Positions 6,993 to 16,171 of a stretch of DNA of 64,000 nucleotides are shown here, piece by piece. Origin of the DNA: Tenacibaculum lutimaris (GTDB lineage Bacteria; Bacteroidota; Bacteroidia; Flavobacteriales; Flavobacteriaceae); the NCBI RefSeq assembly GCF_003610735.1, contig NZ_RAQM01000012.1:1-64000 (forward strand), written 5' to 3'. Position 1 is the stretch's first letter. Every line of letters begins with the position of its first letter. The position numbers and the translations under genes were made by a program. The notes beneath the pieces were generated by a model. It was given only the letters and a program-made list of their open reading frames with translations, made no database searches and was not told where the DNA came from.

Positions 6993-8450
6993 CTACTTTC
7001 TTCTTATTTGAATTTTATCAGTTTTCAATTCTTTTTGTATCCAAGTTCTTAACTCTCTCTCATTTTTTACCATAATAGAGTCTGCTAACTTTTTATTCCA
7101 ACTTATAGATACGACTGTAGAGGTATCTACTTTTATAAAATCACTTGATGATAATACTTTTGCTAAACTCATTTCTTTAATATCATTAAATCGAATTTTT
7201 GCTTCTGTACTAATTTTATTGAAAGGAATTGAGTTTTTATCTCTATACAAAGCATCTTGCTCTATTCTTTGATTTAAACTAGAAATTGTTCTTTTCAAAT
7301 CATCAATCTCCATGTGTAAACCTGTTATGATATTATCTTTTTCATCTAACTCTTTTACTGCCCTATCGTACGCATCTACTACCCTATCAACACTTTTTGC
7401 TTTGTTTTCATTTATTACCAGAGAATAAGAGTCTATTTTAGGGAAGGTTTTTAATTCATTTCTCAAAAAAGATTCCGTTGCATCGCTTACATCACCGTTA
7501 AAAAATAATTTTATTGTTTTCTCTTTAACCTCTAGCTTTTCACGCTGTAACCATAAATTAGGATTATCATACACTTTTGCTTTTAAGAACCTTTTATAGC
7601 TTGCATCAATTACACTTTCATTATATACTCCCACGAAAGTAAACACAGCAGGAACCATTACCAAAAAGGCAATAAAAGATGCTATTTGTGCTATTCTTTT
7701 ACGTTTAGCAGAATTTACATAACGAATCATTGTAAATCCTAACAATTTCAACACTAAGAAAGTTGCCAATGCAATAAAAATGGTGTTGATTGTAAATAAA
7801 TACATCGCACCAAGAAAGTAGTCAAAATTACCTATTGCTAAACCATACCCTGCTGTACACAATGGCGGCATTAAGGCTGTAGCAATTGCTACACCAAATA
7901 TTACAGAAGCAATTGTACCTTTTTTAGTTCGTGCAATAATTAATGCTAAACCACCAAAGAAAGCAATTAATACATCTCTAATATCAGGTCTTACTCTACC
8001 TAATAACTCTGAAGTTTCTTCACGAAGTGGAAATATAAAAAAGAATAAAAACGCTGTTAATAAACTTAACACAATCATTGTAGCTAAGTTTGTTAACGAT
8101 TTGCGTAATGTATCAATATCGTTAATAGCAATAGACATTCCTACCCCTAAAATAGGCCCCATTAAAGGAGATATTAACATGGCTCCAATTACTACTGCTG
8201 TTGAATTTGCATTTAACCCTATAGATGCCACAAAAATAGAACAGATTAAAATCCAAGCTGTGGCTCCTTTAAAAGAAATATCACTTTTTATTGCCTCTAT
8301 TGTTGCCTCTTGGTCTGTATCATCTCTAAAATCAAGAAGCTCTAATATAAACTTCTTTATCTTTTCCCATAAGCCTTTCGCATCTTGCTGTATAGTTTGC
8401 TCTGATTGCTCTACAGCTTCCTCTTGCTTATTTTCTTCCATATTTTTCAT
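6993..8450 (-). CDS. DUF389-family membrane protein
   Basis: About 485 residues. After a charged N-terminus there is the DUF389 core (SDISFKGATAWILICSIFVASIGLNANS, GAMLISPLMGPILGVGMS, FGGLALIIARTKKGTIASVIFGVAIATALMPPLCTAGYGLA) with roughly six membrane helices. A long soluble C-terminus contains a predicted coiled coil (KELDEKDNIITGLHMEIDDL). ATG 8450 is preferred over 8528, because the longer version would read through a terminator hairpin and a TATCTTTC promoter element. Function is not established for the family. Confidence 0.8.
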   Translation of the reverse strand: MKNMEENKQEEAVEQSEQTIQQDAKGLWEKIKKFILELLDFRDDTDQEATIEAIKSDISFKGATAWILICSIFVASIGLNANSTAVVIGAMLISPLMGPILGVGMSIAINDIDTLRKSLTNLATMIVLSLLTAFLFFFIFPLREETSELLGRVRPDIRDVLIAFFGGLALIIARTKKGTIASVIFGVAIATALMPPLCTAGYGLAIGNFDYFLGAMYLFTINTIFIALATFLVLKLLGFTMIRYVNSAKRKRIAQIASFIAFLVMVPAVFTFVGVYNESVIDASYKRFLKAKVYDNPNLWLQREKLEVKEKTIKLFFNGDVSDATESFLRNELKTFPKIDSYSLVINENKAKSVDRVVDAYDRAVKELDEKDNIITGLHMEIDDLKRTISSLNQRIEQDALYRDKNSIPFNKISTEAKIRFNDIKEMSLAKVLSSSDFIKVDTSTVVSISWNKKLADSIMVKNERELRTWIQKELKTDKIQIRRK

Positions 8451-8496
8451 TTTTATTAACTTCGGAAAGATACAAAATTCCCGAATTAGAAAAGAT

Positions 8497-8533
8497 ATAA
8501 AAAACGCTTGTAAGCATTGAACCCACAAGCGTT
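8497..8533 (-). terminator. Terminator of the C1 peptidase gene
   Basis: Stem AACGCTTGT (8503-8511) with ACAAGCGTT (8525-8533). On the minus strand it is followed by a T-run at 8497-8502. Confidence 0.75.
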
Positions 8534-8559
8534 TAAGAATTTTGTTTAAAAACCGTTAT

Positions 8560-9675
8560 TTAGTTAATGTGTAATTTATTTTTCAATTTTGGTGAAATTC
8601 CATCTTTATGTAATAAAACAGATATTGTTTTTAATTTGAAGTAAGGAACTGACATATACACATACCCCTGATTTCCTTGATTTTTACCCCAAGAATTCTT
8701 TACTTTAAAATAGGTGTTTCCTTTTTGGTCTTTTACCAAACCTACAATATGCATTAAGTGATCATCGGTTGTGTTAAAATTTTCAAATTCTGTTTGACGT
8801 AAACTTGGTGTAATTGTTTTTTCTTCTACAATTTCTGTCAACGCTTTTTTATTTTCTGTACTACTCGCAGGAATTACAGCAACTCCACTTTTTGATGAAA
8901 ATGTTTTTTCTGAAACATCACAGTCTAACTCTACTGTATATCCTTTTTTAATAGCTTCTTCTGTTACAGCTACTAATTCATCTAAAGAAATATTATAAAA
9001 TGCTCCATTTGAAAAATTATCAGGAATGTTTAAAATGAACTGATCGTATTTTTTTGCATGCTCAAAAGAACTAATCGTTACATAGTTTGAAGGATCTATT
9101 TTTACATATTCTGCAAACGATTTAGGAGTATATTTTTTTCCTTCGAAAGTGAACTCTTCTTTATTTTTTCCTAAATACACATCTAAAACACTTTCTACCG
9201 ATTGCTTCCATTTTGGACTTAATTCTCCTGCTGGGTTTTTAATGTAAGCGTCTAACATCGATTTTAACACCGCAATCATTTCAGCGTGATTATGTCTGTC
9301 TTGTCCAAGATCTAAACCAGTAAAAACTTGCTCAGGTACTAATCCGTATTTTTCTACTGAATTAATTACATCGTGCGCTAAACCTCCTTCGCTAAATTGT
9401 GCTTTTCCTTGACGGTATAAATAATTATTTGCTTTATCTGAATACGTATTACGAACCGTGTACATTTCAGATAAATCAATGTTTTTACCTGTTAATCTGA
9501 TAATTTCTGATTCTAAAAAAGAGGTTGTAGAAAAACTCCAACATGTTCCTGTTCTTCCTTGACTTTTAACTTCAGTATCTTCAATATCTTTTACTGTTGA
9601 AAACTGATACTTTTGTGCTGAAGTTGAAGTTATACTTAAAAAAGTTAATGCCGCTCCTAATAGAATTTTTTTCAT
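8560..9675 (-). CDS. Secreted C1-family cysteine peptidase (bleomycin hydrolase/PepC-like)
   Basis: A 371-residue protein with a signal peptide (residues 1-20). The papain-type triad is visible: Cys45 in GRTGTCWSFS, His in DDHLMHIVG near residue 312, and Asn in KVKNSWG near 330. The NTYSDKANNYLYRQGK stretch is typical of the C1B aminopeptidase group. The signal peptide distinguishes it from cytosolic PepC, so it probably works in the periplasm or outside. It has its own terminator and an adjacent TonB receptor gene upstream on the same strand. Confidence 0.85.
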   Translation of the reverse strand: MKKILLGAALTFLSITSTSAQKYQFSTVKDIEDTEVKSQGRTGTCWSFSTTSFLESEIIRLTGKNIDLSEMYTVRNTYSDKANNYLYRQGKAQFSEGGLAHDVINSVEKYGLVPEQVFTGLDLGQDRHNHAEMIAVLKSMLDAYIKNPAGELSPKWKQSVESVLDVYLGKNKEEFTFEGKKYTPKSFAEYVKIDPSNYVTISSFEHAKKYDQFILNIPDNFSNGAFYNISLDELVAVTEEAIKKGYTVELDCDVSEKTFSSKSGVAVIPASSTENKKALTEIVEEKTITPSLRQTEFENFNTTDDHLMHIVGLVKDQKGNTYFKVKNSWGKNQGNQGYVYMSVPYFKLKTISVLLHKDGISPKLKNKLHIN

Positions 9676-9745
9676 GTTTAAAAATCTTATGATAATTTAA
9701 GCAAGCAATTTACTCTTTTTAAAAGATTATTAAACTTCAAAAGTG

Positions 9746-12145
9746 TTAAAAATCCACTATAACGCCAATACGTGGTAAAGCTCTTCCTGTTGTACTTTCT
9801 ATTTCCTCTAGTAAATACCTTGAACTATCATTAGGATCGGTTACTCTACCATTTCCATCTTCAATAGGTAATAAAAATGGTTGCTGTTTAGAGCTACTGG
9901 CATATATATTTTGAACATCTAAATATAGGTTTATGGCTGCTTTTTTTAAGAACCATGTTTTATCTACACGTATATCTAGTTGTGTATACGTATCTAATCT
10001 TTCTGTATTAAGTTTGGTATAATCTAAAATTCCGCCATTTTGCACATCATAATTATCTTTTAAAGAAGAAGCACCTAAATCGTATGGTGTATAAGGTTTA
10101 CCACCAACTAATCGAAACTTAGTTCCTATTTCCCAATTTCTGTTTAGTTTTTTTCCTGCTGTAATTGTTAACAAGTGTTTATTATCCCATGTTGAAGGAA
10201 TATATCCACCTTGTGCATCTTTAAACTCACTTCTTACAAAGGTATACGACGCTATTCCATACAGTCCGCTATATGATTTTTTCTGTGCTAATAACTCGAA
10301 TCCATACGCTCGCCCCTCAGATGTTGAACTCACTGCTTCATTTCCTATAATGCCAAAGTCAGCACCTAGGTTTGCTAAACTTATCTGATTTCTTAACGAG
10401 AATGGATAGTCTTTATATCCTTTATAAAACCCTTCAAAAGTAACTTTTGAACTTGTATTAGGCTTATAACTTAATCCACTTACAAAATGATCTGATTGTA
10501 TATACTTCAATCCATTTTTGTTCTCAAATTCGCCTATATCGTTTTTATATCCTAATACTGTATAAGACGGTAATTGATAGTAACGACCTACTGAAGAACT
10601 CACCATCCATTTTTCAGACAGATTATAGCTCAACGACAATCGTGGTGAAAATTGATTGAATGGATTTTTCATTGTTGAATTGTAATCTATCCCATCCATT
10701 CTAAAACCAAAAGAAACTCCTAATTTTTCATCTAAATACCTTTTTGATACTTGTCCGAAAACTCCATATTTAACAAAATCAATCGCTGAATTAAAATCGT
10801 AGATGGTTACTCCATCTAAATTAGCATTTTTCTGATAATTACTATTCGTATATCTTGCTGTTTCTAAGTTAAAACCTAGATTAAAATCAATCTTATTGTC
10901 ACTTTCAAAGCTGTTTTCATATCGCAATTTATTCTCTATTTCTTTTGATGAATAATCTAACAGTAAATTCGCTGGTATTTCTTCATTTAAAAAATATTTT
11001 ACCGCCTTGTTTTTCCATTCATTTCGACTAAGCACAACTAAGTGTGTGGAGTTTGGTGCAAAATACTTGTAACTGGCTCCTACAGTATAATTCCATTGAC
11101 TATTTACTGGTACTGAATTAAGTATAACTTTATTCCTTTTAATAGTTTCTAGGTCTGTTTCACCATCATTTACCTCTTTATTTATTTTAAAATCATCAAT
11201 AGCCCCCAAAGCAACTATTGATAATTCACTGTTTTTTGATAATTGTGATTTAACATTTACTTGAAAGTCGCTATATGTTGGCAAAAAAGGAAGTTTTATC
11301 AACTTAAATAAAAACTGTAAATACGATTGTCGAGCAGAAAAAATAAAGGTTGTATTCTTACCTAATGGACCATCTAAGGTAATTCCTGCGTCTGAAGTTC
11401 CAATAGTTGCTCTTGTGTTTAGTGAATTTGGATTTCCTCTTTTTTGAGTAAACTCTATAACAGAACTCAAAGAGTTACCTCTGTTTGCTGGAAAAGCACT
11501 TGAATAAAAATCTACCTTACGAATTAAATCTGCATTCATAATTCCTACTGGTCCACCAGTTGCCCCTTGGGTTTGAAAGTGATTTATTACAGGAACTTCA
11601 ATTCCATCTAAGTAAAACTTATTTTCAGAAGTTGCTCCTCCTCTAATAATAATATCATTTCTAAATCCAGGATTGGAGGCTACTCCAGGAAAAGACTGAA
11701 TTACTTTTAACACATCTCTATTCCCTCCTGGGTTCTTTTCTATTTCTGCTATACCCAAACTTTGAAGTGATAATGGGCTATCTACAGACTCTTTAAATAG
11801 TGGTGCTTGTATTTGAACTTCTTTTAACTGTGTTGCATCTTCAATCAACTCTAAGGTTATATATGGCGAATTATCTTTAGTAACTAAATACTCATCAGAA
11901 ATTAACGTTTTATAGCCGACAAATGAAGCCTGTATTTTATTATACCCCAAAGGAACATTATTCAATACAAACTCTCCTTTTTCATTTGAAACTGCTCCTA
12001 TTTTTGTTCCATATACCAAAACATTAACAAAAGGAAGTACTTCTCTTGTTTTAGAATCAATAACCTTTCCTGAAATTCCTCCTTCATTTTGAGACACTCC
12101 AGTAAACGACTGAAGTAAAACCAAGAGTATCAACACTTTTCTCAT
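9746..12145 (-). CDS. TonB-dependent outer-membrane receptor
   Basis: About 799 residues: signal peptide MRKVLILLVLLQSFTGVSQ, then a CarboxypepD-like regulatory domain (ISGKVIDSKTREVLPFVNVL, residues about 22-105), a plug domain (PGVASNPGFRNDIIIRGGA) and a 22-strand barrel. No SusD partner is adjacent, so it is not a SusCD glycan system. The ligand is unknown. ATG 12145 is chosen because it gives a clean signal peptide; an ATG 24 bases further upstream gives an unlikely charged extension. Confidence 0.85.
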   Translation of the reverse strand: MRKVLILLVLLQSFTGVSQNEGGISGKVIDSKTREVLPFVNVLVYGTKIGAVSNEKGEFVLNNVPLGYNKIQASFVGYKTLISDEYLVTKDNSPYITLELIEDATQLKEVQIQAPLFKESVDSPLSLQSLGIAEIEKNPGGNRDVLKVIQSFPGVASNPGFRNDIIIRGGATSENKFYLDGIEVPVINHFQTQGATGGPVGIMNADLIRKVDFYSSAFPANRGNSLSSVIEFTQKRGNPNSLNTRATIGTSDAGITLDGPLGKNTTFIFSARQSYLQFLFKLIKLPFLPTYSDFQVNVKSQLSKNSELSIVALGAIDDFKINKEVNDGETDLETIKRNKVILNSVPVNSQWNYTVGASYKYFAPNSTHLVVLSRNEWKNKAVKYFLNEEIPANLLLDYSSKEIENKLRYENSFESDNKIDFNLGFNLETARYTNSNYQKNANLDGVTIYDFNSAIDFVKYGVFGQVSKRYLDEKLGVSFGFRMDGIDYNSTMKNPFNQFSPRLSLSYNLSEKWMVSSSVGRYYQLPSYTVLGYKNDIGEFENKNGLKYIQSDHFVSGLSYKPNTSSKVTFEGFYKGYKDYPFSLRNQISLANLGADFGIIGNEAVSSTSEGRAYGFELLAQKKSYSGLYGIASYTFVRSEFKDAQGGYIPSTWDNKHLLTITAGKKLNRNWEIGTKFRLVGGKPYTPYDLGASSLKDNYDVQNGGILDYTKLNTERLDTYTQLDIRVDKTWFLKKAAINLYLDVQNIYASSSKQQPFLLPIEDGNGRVTDPNDSSRYLLEEIESTTGRALPRIGVIVDF

Positions 12146-12230
12146 ATCAAAATATTTAAGACTTAACAAAAATACATTTTTTGTTTAACAAAAGACAAAA
12201 AAAGATAAACAAAAATATATTAGAAACAAA

Positions 12231-12255
12231 AAAACTCAATCGTTATGATTGAGTT
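12231..12255 (-). terminator. Terminator after tRNA-Tyr
   Basis: Stem ACTCAATC (12234-12241) with GATTGAGT (12247-12254), followed on the minus strand by a T-run. Confidence 0.75.
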
Positions 12256-12259
12256 TTCG

Positions 12260-12342
12260 TGGGGAGAGCAGGATTCGAACCTGCGAAGTCGTAAGACAAC
12301 GGAGTTACAGTCCGTCCCATTTGGCCGCTCTGGAATCTCCCC
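12260..12342 (-). tRNA. tRNA-Tyr (GTA)
   Basis: An 83-nt class II tRNA. Acceptor GGGGAGA pairs with TCTCCCC, the anticodon loop reads CTGTAAC, and the long variable arm and GGTTCGAATCC T-loop are present. No CCA is encoded. The sequence is identical to the second tRNA-Tyr at 58221-58303. Confidence 0.95.
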
Positions 12343-12356
12343 AAAGCTTTTAAAAA

Positions 12357-12383
12357 AAGCTTCTCAGTAAAATCGAGAAGCTT
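12357..12383 (-). terminator. Hairpin between tRNA-Lys and tRNA-Tyr
   Basis: AAGCTTCTC (12357-12365) pairs with GAGAAGCTT (12375-12383), with a T-run on the minus strand. It may be a partial terminator or a processing signal, because no separate promoter is visible for tRNA-Tyr. Confidence 0.5.
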
Positions 12384-12389
12384 TACTAG

Positions 12390-12462
12390 TGACCGGGCTG
12401 GGGCTCGAACCCAGGACCCTCTCCTTAAAAGGGAGATGCTCTACCAACTGAGCTACCCGGTC
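12390..12462 (-). tRNA. tRNA-Lys (TTT)
   Basis: A 73-nt tRNA. Acceptor GACCGGG pairs with CCCGGTC, the anticodon stem is TCTCC/GGAGA with loop CTTTTAA, and the T-loop is GGTTCGAGCCC. CCA is not encoded. Confidence 0.95.
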
Positions 12463-12496
12463 ATTTTTTGCTTTTGCTTTTCTGCGTTTGCGGGTG

Positions 12497-12526
12497 CAAA
12501 TATAGAAGCTTTTATTGTTCCCACAA
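12497..12526 (-). promoter_or_regulatory. Promoter of the tRNA-Lys/tRNA-Tyr unit
   Basis: On the minus strand TTG at 12526-12524 is followed after 19 bases by TATATTTG (12504-12497), the full Bacteroidota consensus. Confidence 0.75.
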
Positions 12527-12595
12527 ACATTTTTTAGAAGTTTTTTTGAAATTTTTTTGATACTATTTGTTACCTATTAATTAACAGAAAGTTAC

Positions 12596-13360
12596 CTAAA
12601 GATCATTTAAGTATGCTTTTCTAACTTTTTTAAATAAATTTGATGAATACACAAAATCTACCACTGCTTCATTATCTGTTTTGAAGATTTCTTTATGAGA
12701 TCCTTCCCATGCTTTTACTCCATTTTTGAGAAAAACAATTTTATCTCCTATTTCCATCACCGAATTCATATCGTGTGTATTTATTACTGTGGTAATTTTA
12801 TATTCATCCGTAATTTCTTGAATTAGGTTATCTATAACAATAGATGTTTGAGGGTCTAATCCAGAATTTGGCTCATCACAAAATAAATATTTAGGATTCA
12901 TTACAATCGCACGAGCAATTGCTACACGTTTTTGCATTCCTCCTGATAATTCTGCTGGAAACTTTTTATTCGAGTTCTCTAAGTTTACACGGTTCAACAC
13001 AAAGTTTACCCTATCTAACATTTCACTTTCAGGTTGCTTTGTAAACATTTTTAAAGGAAACATAACATTTTCTTCTACTGTTTGCGAATCGAACAATGCA
13101 CTTCCTTGGAATACCATTCCTAATTCTTGACGGAATTGACGTTTGTCTTCTAAAGTCATATCAATATTGGCAAGTCCATCATACACAATTGTTCCTTCCT
13201 CTGGTGTATGTAAACCAATTAACGATTTTAAAAACACAGTTTTCCCAGAACCACTCTGTCCAATTATCAAACTTGTTTCTCCTGGTTTAAATGAAGTTGT
13301 AATTCCTTTTAAAATCTCAACACCATTAAATCCTTTATGTAAATTATTTACTTCTATCAT
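12596..13360 (-). CDS. mlaF: MlaF-type ABC transporter ATPase
   Basis: About 254 residues. Walker A is GQSGSGKT, the ABC signature is ELSGGMQKRVAIARA, Walker B is YLFCDEPNSGLD, and the H-loop is NTHDM. It energises phospholipid trafficking between the membranes with MlaE. The start ATG 13360 shares one base with the mlaE stop (TAATG), so the two are coupled; a longer reading from 13420 lies inside mlaE. The C-terminal half is the usual MlaF/ABCA-like extension. Confidence 0.9.
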   Translation of the reverse strand: MIEVNNLHKGFNGVEILKGITTSFKPGETSLIIGQSGSGKTVFLKSLIGLHTPEEGTIVYDGLANIDMTLEDKRQFRQELGMVFQGSALFDSQTVEENVMFPLKMFTKQPESEMLDRVNFVLNRVNLENSNKKFPAELSGGMQKRVAIARAIVMNPKYLFCDEPNSGLDPQTSIVIDNLIQEITDEYKITTVINTHDMNSVMEIGDKIVFLKNGVKAWEGSHKEIFKTDNEAVVDFVYSSNLFKKVRKAYLNDL

Positions 13361-14100
13361 TAGGTTAATAACATTTGAGTTAAGAAATAGTTTGCTATTA
13401 CGATAAGTACTGTTGTCCAAACAACCGACTGTGTACTTGCTTTTCCAACCTCTAATGAGCCTCCTTTAACAAAATATCCATGGTATGAAGGTACTGTAGC
13501 AATTAAAAAGGCAAAGACTACTGTTTTTATCAACGCATAGGTTATAAGGAACGGATCAAAATCCATCTGAACTCCTGTAATATAATCTGCTCCAGAAAAC
13601 AAACCAGATAAAACTCCTGCTACCCATCCTCCAAAAATTCCTAAAAACATTCCTAAAATTATCAAAAAAGGATAAAAGAAAACGGTTGATATTATTTTAG
13701 GCAACACTAAATAATTTAGTGAGTTAATCCCCATTACTTCTAGCGCATCAATTTGCTCAGTTACACGCATTGTTCCTATACTCGAAGTAATATACGACCC
13801 TACTTTACCTGCTAAAATAATAGAACAAAATGTAGGTGCAAACTCCAAAATAACCGATCGTTTTGCTGCGAAACCGATCAACGATTTTGGTATAAACGGA
13901 CTTTCTAAGTTCAACGCAGTTTGTAAAGCGATTACTCCTCCAATAAAAAACGATATAAATGCAATAATACCTATCGATTTATGTCCTAATTCATCAATTT
14001 CTCTAAATAAAGCTTCACGAAACACTCTTGCTCTTTGGGGTTTAGTAAAAACCTGTTTTAGCATTGCAACGTACTTACCTATATGCTCAATGTAATTCAT
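13360..14100 (-). CDS. mlaE: MlaE-type ABC transporter permease
   Basis: A 246-residue MlaE-family permease with about five membrane helices. Family signatures include FFIGGVIALQTALNL, EFAPTFCSIILAGKVGS, and the central MRVTEQIDALEVMGINSLNYLVLPK. It works with the coupled ATPase mlaF. No MCE-domain partner (mlaD) is encoded within the window, so it must be elsewhere. Confidence 0.9.
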   Translation of the reverse strand: MNYIEHIGKYVAMLKQVFTKPQRARVFREALFREIDELGHKSIGIIAFISFFIGGVIALQTALNLESPFIPKSLIGFAAKRSVILEFAPTFCSIILAGKVGSYITSSIGTMRVTEQIDALEVMGINSLNYLVLPKIISTVFFYPFLIILGMFLGIFGGWVAGVLSGLFSGADYITGVQMDFDPFLITYALIKTVVFAFLIATVPSYHGYFVKGGSLEVGKASTQSVVWTTVLIVIANYFLTQMLLT

Positions 14101-14188
14101 TAAACGAAATCTATTTTTTCTTTCTGCTAAAGTATTAAAAAACCATTAACTCATCGCCTTATTTAAGAGTTTTAGCTTTCTTTTTATG

Positions 14189-14196
14189 TACCTTTG
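14189..14196 (+). promoter_or_regulatory. pafA -7 element
   Basis: TACCTTTG matches TAnnTTTG and lies 23 bases before the ATG. No clear TTG is seen at the expected upstream distance. Confidence 0.45.
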
Positions 14197-14219
14197 AGTT
14201 TTAATTTTTAAAGAATAAA

Positions 14220-15857
14220 ATGAAAAAAATAGCTTTTTTACTAGCCATCGTATGTATTACAGGTTGTGCTACCGCTCCTCAAAAAAGTACCCAAAAACCT
14301 AAACTGGTTGTAGGGGTTGTTATTGATCAAATGCGATATGATTATCTTACTCGTTTCGCTAATAGATATGGAAATGATGGGTTTAAACGTTTACAAAGAG
14401 AAGGATTTTCTTTAGAAAATGCTCATTATAATTACATTCCTACCTACACAGCTGTAGGACATACTTCTATTTACACGGGAACTACACCAACACACCATGG
14501 AATTATTGGTAATTATTGGTATGATAAATATTTAAAGAAATCTATTTACTGCGTTGATGATAATAATTACAATACTGTTGGAAATGATGGTGAAGGCGGA
14601 AAAAAATCTCCTTACAGAATGTTAACCACTACAGTAACCGATCAGTTAAAACTTGCTCAAAACATGAGAGGTAAAACGATTGGTGTGGCAATTAAAGATC
14701 GTTCGGCTATTTTACCTGCAGGACACACTGCTAATGCTGCTTATTGGTTTGATGGAGGTGATAAAGGACAATGGATTTCTTCTTCTTTTTACTTAAATGA
14801 ATTACCAACTTGGGTACAAGAGTTCAACGCTTCAGGAAAAGCTGATGAATATTTAAGTAAGCCTTGGGAAACTTTATATGATATTAGTACTTATACACAA
14901 AGTATTGAAGACGATAACGATTTTGAAGTTACTTTTAAAGGGCAAGAAAGACCTGTTTTTCCTCATGATATTCCAACATTAAGAAAAAGCAACAACAACT
15001 ACAGTATTATAAAAGGTATTCCTGCTGGAAACTCGATTACTACCGACTTTGCTAAAGCAGCTATTATTGGTGAGAACTTAGGAAAATCTGAGTTTGTTGA
15101 TTTTATTGCAATCAGTTATTCTTCTCCTGATTATGTTGGGCATCAATTTGGAGTTGCTTCTAAGGAAATTGAAGATACATACTTACGTTTAGATCAAGAT
15201 TTAGCTGAGTTATTCAAGTTTTTAGACACACAAGTAGGGAAAGACAATTACACCTTATTCTTAACAGCTGATCATGCTGCTGTACAAGTTCCTGCTTACT
15301 TAGAATCTTTAAAAATACCTGCGGGTTATGTAAAACCTGTAGCTTTTAAAAACTTTTTAAATGAGATTACGGTAAAGCACTTTAAATCTGACGAAATCAT
15401 TGAAAACATTTCTAACTTTCAAGTCTTCTTAAACAAAGATAAGATTAGAGAGTTAAACCTTAACTATGAAAATGTAGCACAAACTATTGCTGACGAAGCT
15501 ATTAACCATAATAGAATTTACAAAGCTGTTACTGCTAGAACCATGCAAACTACTACGTTTACGAACGGAATTTTACATGTGTTACAAAATGGATACAACC
15601 AAAAGTTTTCTGGTGATGTGATTTTAGTTCCAAATCCTTCAACTATTGCAAGCAGCTCTAGAAAAGGAACTACACACGGTTCTGGTTACTCTTATGACAC
15701 ACACATTCCTATGATTTTCTACGGAAACGGAATTAAACAAGGTGTTTCTAAAAAGAAATATGAAATTGTAGACATCGCTCCAACGATTTCTAATTTATTA
15801 CAAATTGAATTTCCGAACGGTTTCACAGGAAAAGTTATAGATGAAGTTCTTGAATAG
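14220..15857 (+). CDS. pafA: PafA-type alkaline phosphatase (lipoprotein)
   Basis: A 545-residue alkaline-phosphatase-superfamily protein. A lipobox ITGC puts the lipidated cysteine at residue 16. The nucleophile Thr77 lies in PTYTAVGHTSIYTG, Asn98 in GNYWYDK, and Lys159/Arg161 in KDRSAILPAGH. These match the PafA phosphate-monoester set rather than the phosphodiesterase variants. Metal ligands fall in VIDQMR, YVGHQFG, TADHAA and THGSG. It releases phosphate from many extracellular monoesters. It is divergent from mlaE, and a strong terminator follows. Confidence 0.85.
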   Translation: MKKIAFLLAIVCITGCATAPQKSTQKPKLVVGVVIDQMRYDYLTRFANRYGNDGFKRLQREGFSLENAHYNYIPTYTAVGHTSIYTGTTPTHHGIIGNYWYDKYLKKSIYCVDDNNYNTVGNDGEGGKKSPYRMLTTTVTDQLKLAQNMRGKTIGVAIKDRSAILPAGHTANAAYWFDGGDKGQWISSSFYLNELPTWVQEFNASGKADEYLSKPWETLYDISTYTQSIEDDNDFEVTFKGQERPVFPHDIPTLRKSNNNYSIIKGIPAGNSITTDFAKAAIIGENLGKSEFVDFIAISYSSPDYVGHQFGVASKEIEDTYLRLDQDLAELFKFLDTQVGKDNYTLFLTADHAAVQVPAYLESLKIPAGYVKPVAFKNFLNEITVKHFKSDEIIENISNFQVFLNKDKIRELNLNYENVAQTIADEAINHNRIYKAVTARTMQTTTFTNGILHVLQNGYNQKFSGDVILVPNPSTIASSSRKGTTHGSGYSYDTHIPMIFYGNGIKQGVSKKKYEIVDIAPTISNLLQIEFPNGFTGKVIDEVLE

Positions 15858-15880
15858 AGAATTTAAAACCAAGTAAATAG

Positions 15881-15915
15881 AAAACGCCATTTTGACAAAC
15901 TCAAAATGGCGTTTT
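15881..15915 (+). terminator. pafA terminator
   Basis: A perfect 15-bp stem (15881-15895 with 15901-15915) containing ACGCCATTTTGA around a 5-base loop, with T-run. Confidence 0.9.
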
Positions 15916-15949
15916 TAATTAATTCATCTTCAAATTCTCAAATCATTGT

Positions 15950-16105
15950 TTAATTTGGGTTGTTTAATATAATTAGTGCTGCAATAACTCCTGGAACCCA
16001 TCCGCAAAGTGTTAGTAGAAACACTATTAAAATAGATCCACAACCTTTACCTATCACTGCTAAGGGTGGAAAAAAAATTGCTAATAAAACTCTTAATAAA
16101 CTCAT
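15950..16105 (-). CDS. YqaE/Pmp3-family small membrane protein
   Basis: A 51-residue protein too short for usual ORF cut-offs. It reads MSLLRVLLAIFFPPLAVIGK and then GCGSILIVFLLTLCGWVPGV before IAALIILNN. The FFPPLAV-x-GCG and LTLCGWVPG-IAA motifs and two hydrophobic segments are the UPF0057/Pmp3 signature. Relatives are inner-membrane proteins linked to salt or membrane stress. Confidence 0.85.
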   Translation of the reverse strand: MSLLRVLLAIFFPPLAVIGKGCGSILIVFLLTLCGWVPGVIAALIILNNPN

Positions 16106-16171
16106 AGTACTTTTTTAGTTAGTATACTTAAAAGACGAGTTAATTAGAATTTTGTTACACTTCTAATTCTA

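Noticed and set aside
8451..8528. N-terminal extension of the DUF389 protein
   Set aside because: It covers a terminator hairpin and a likely promoter and adds an unlikely sequence.
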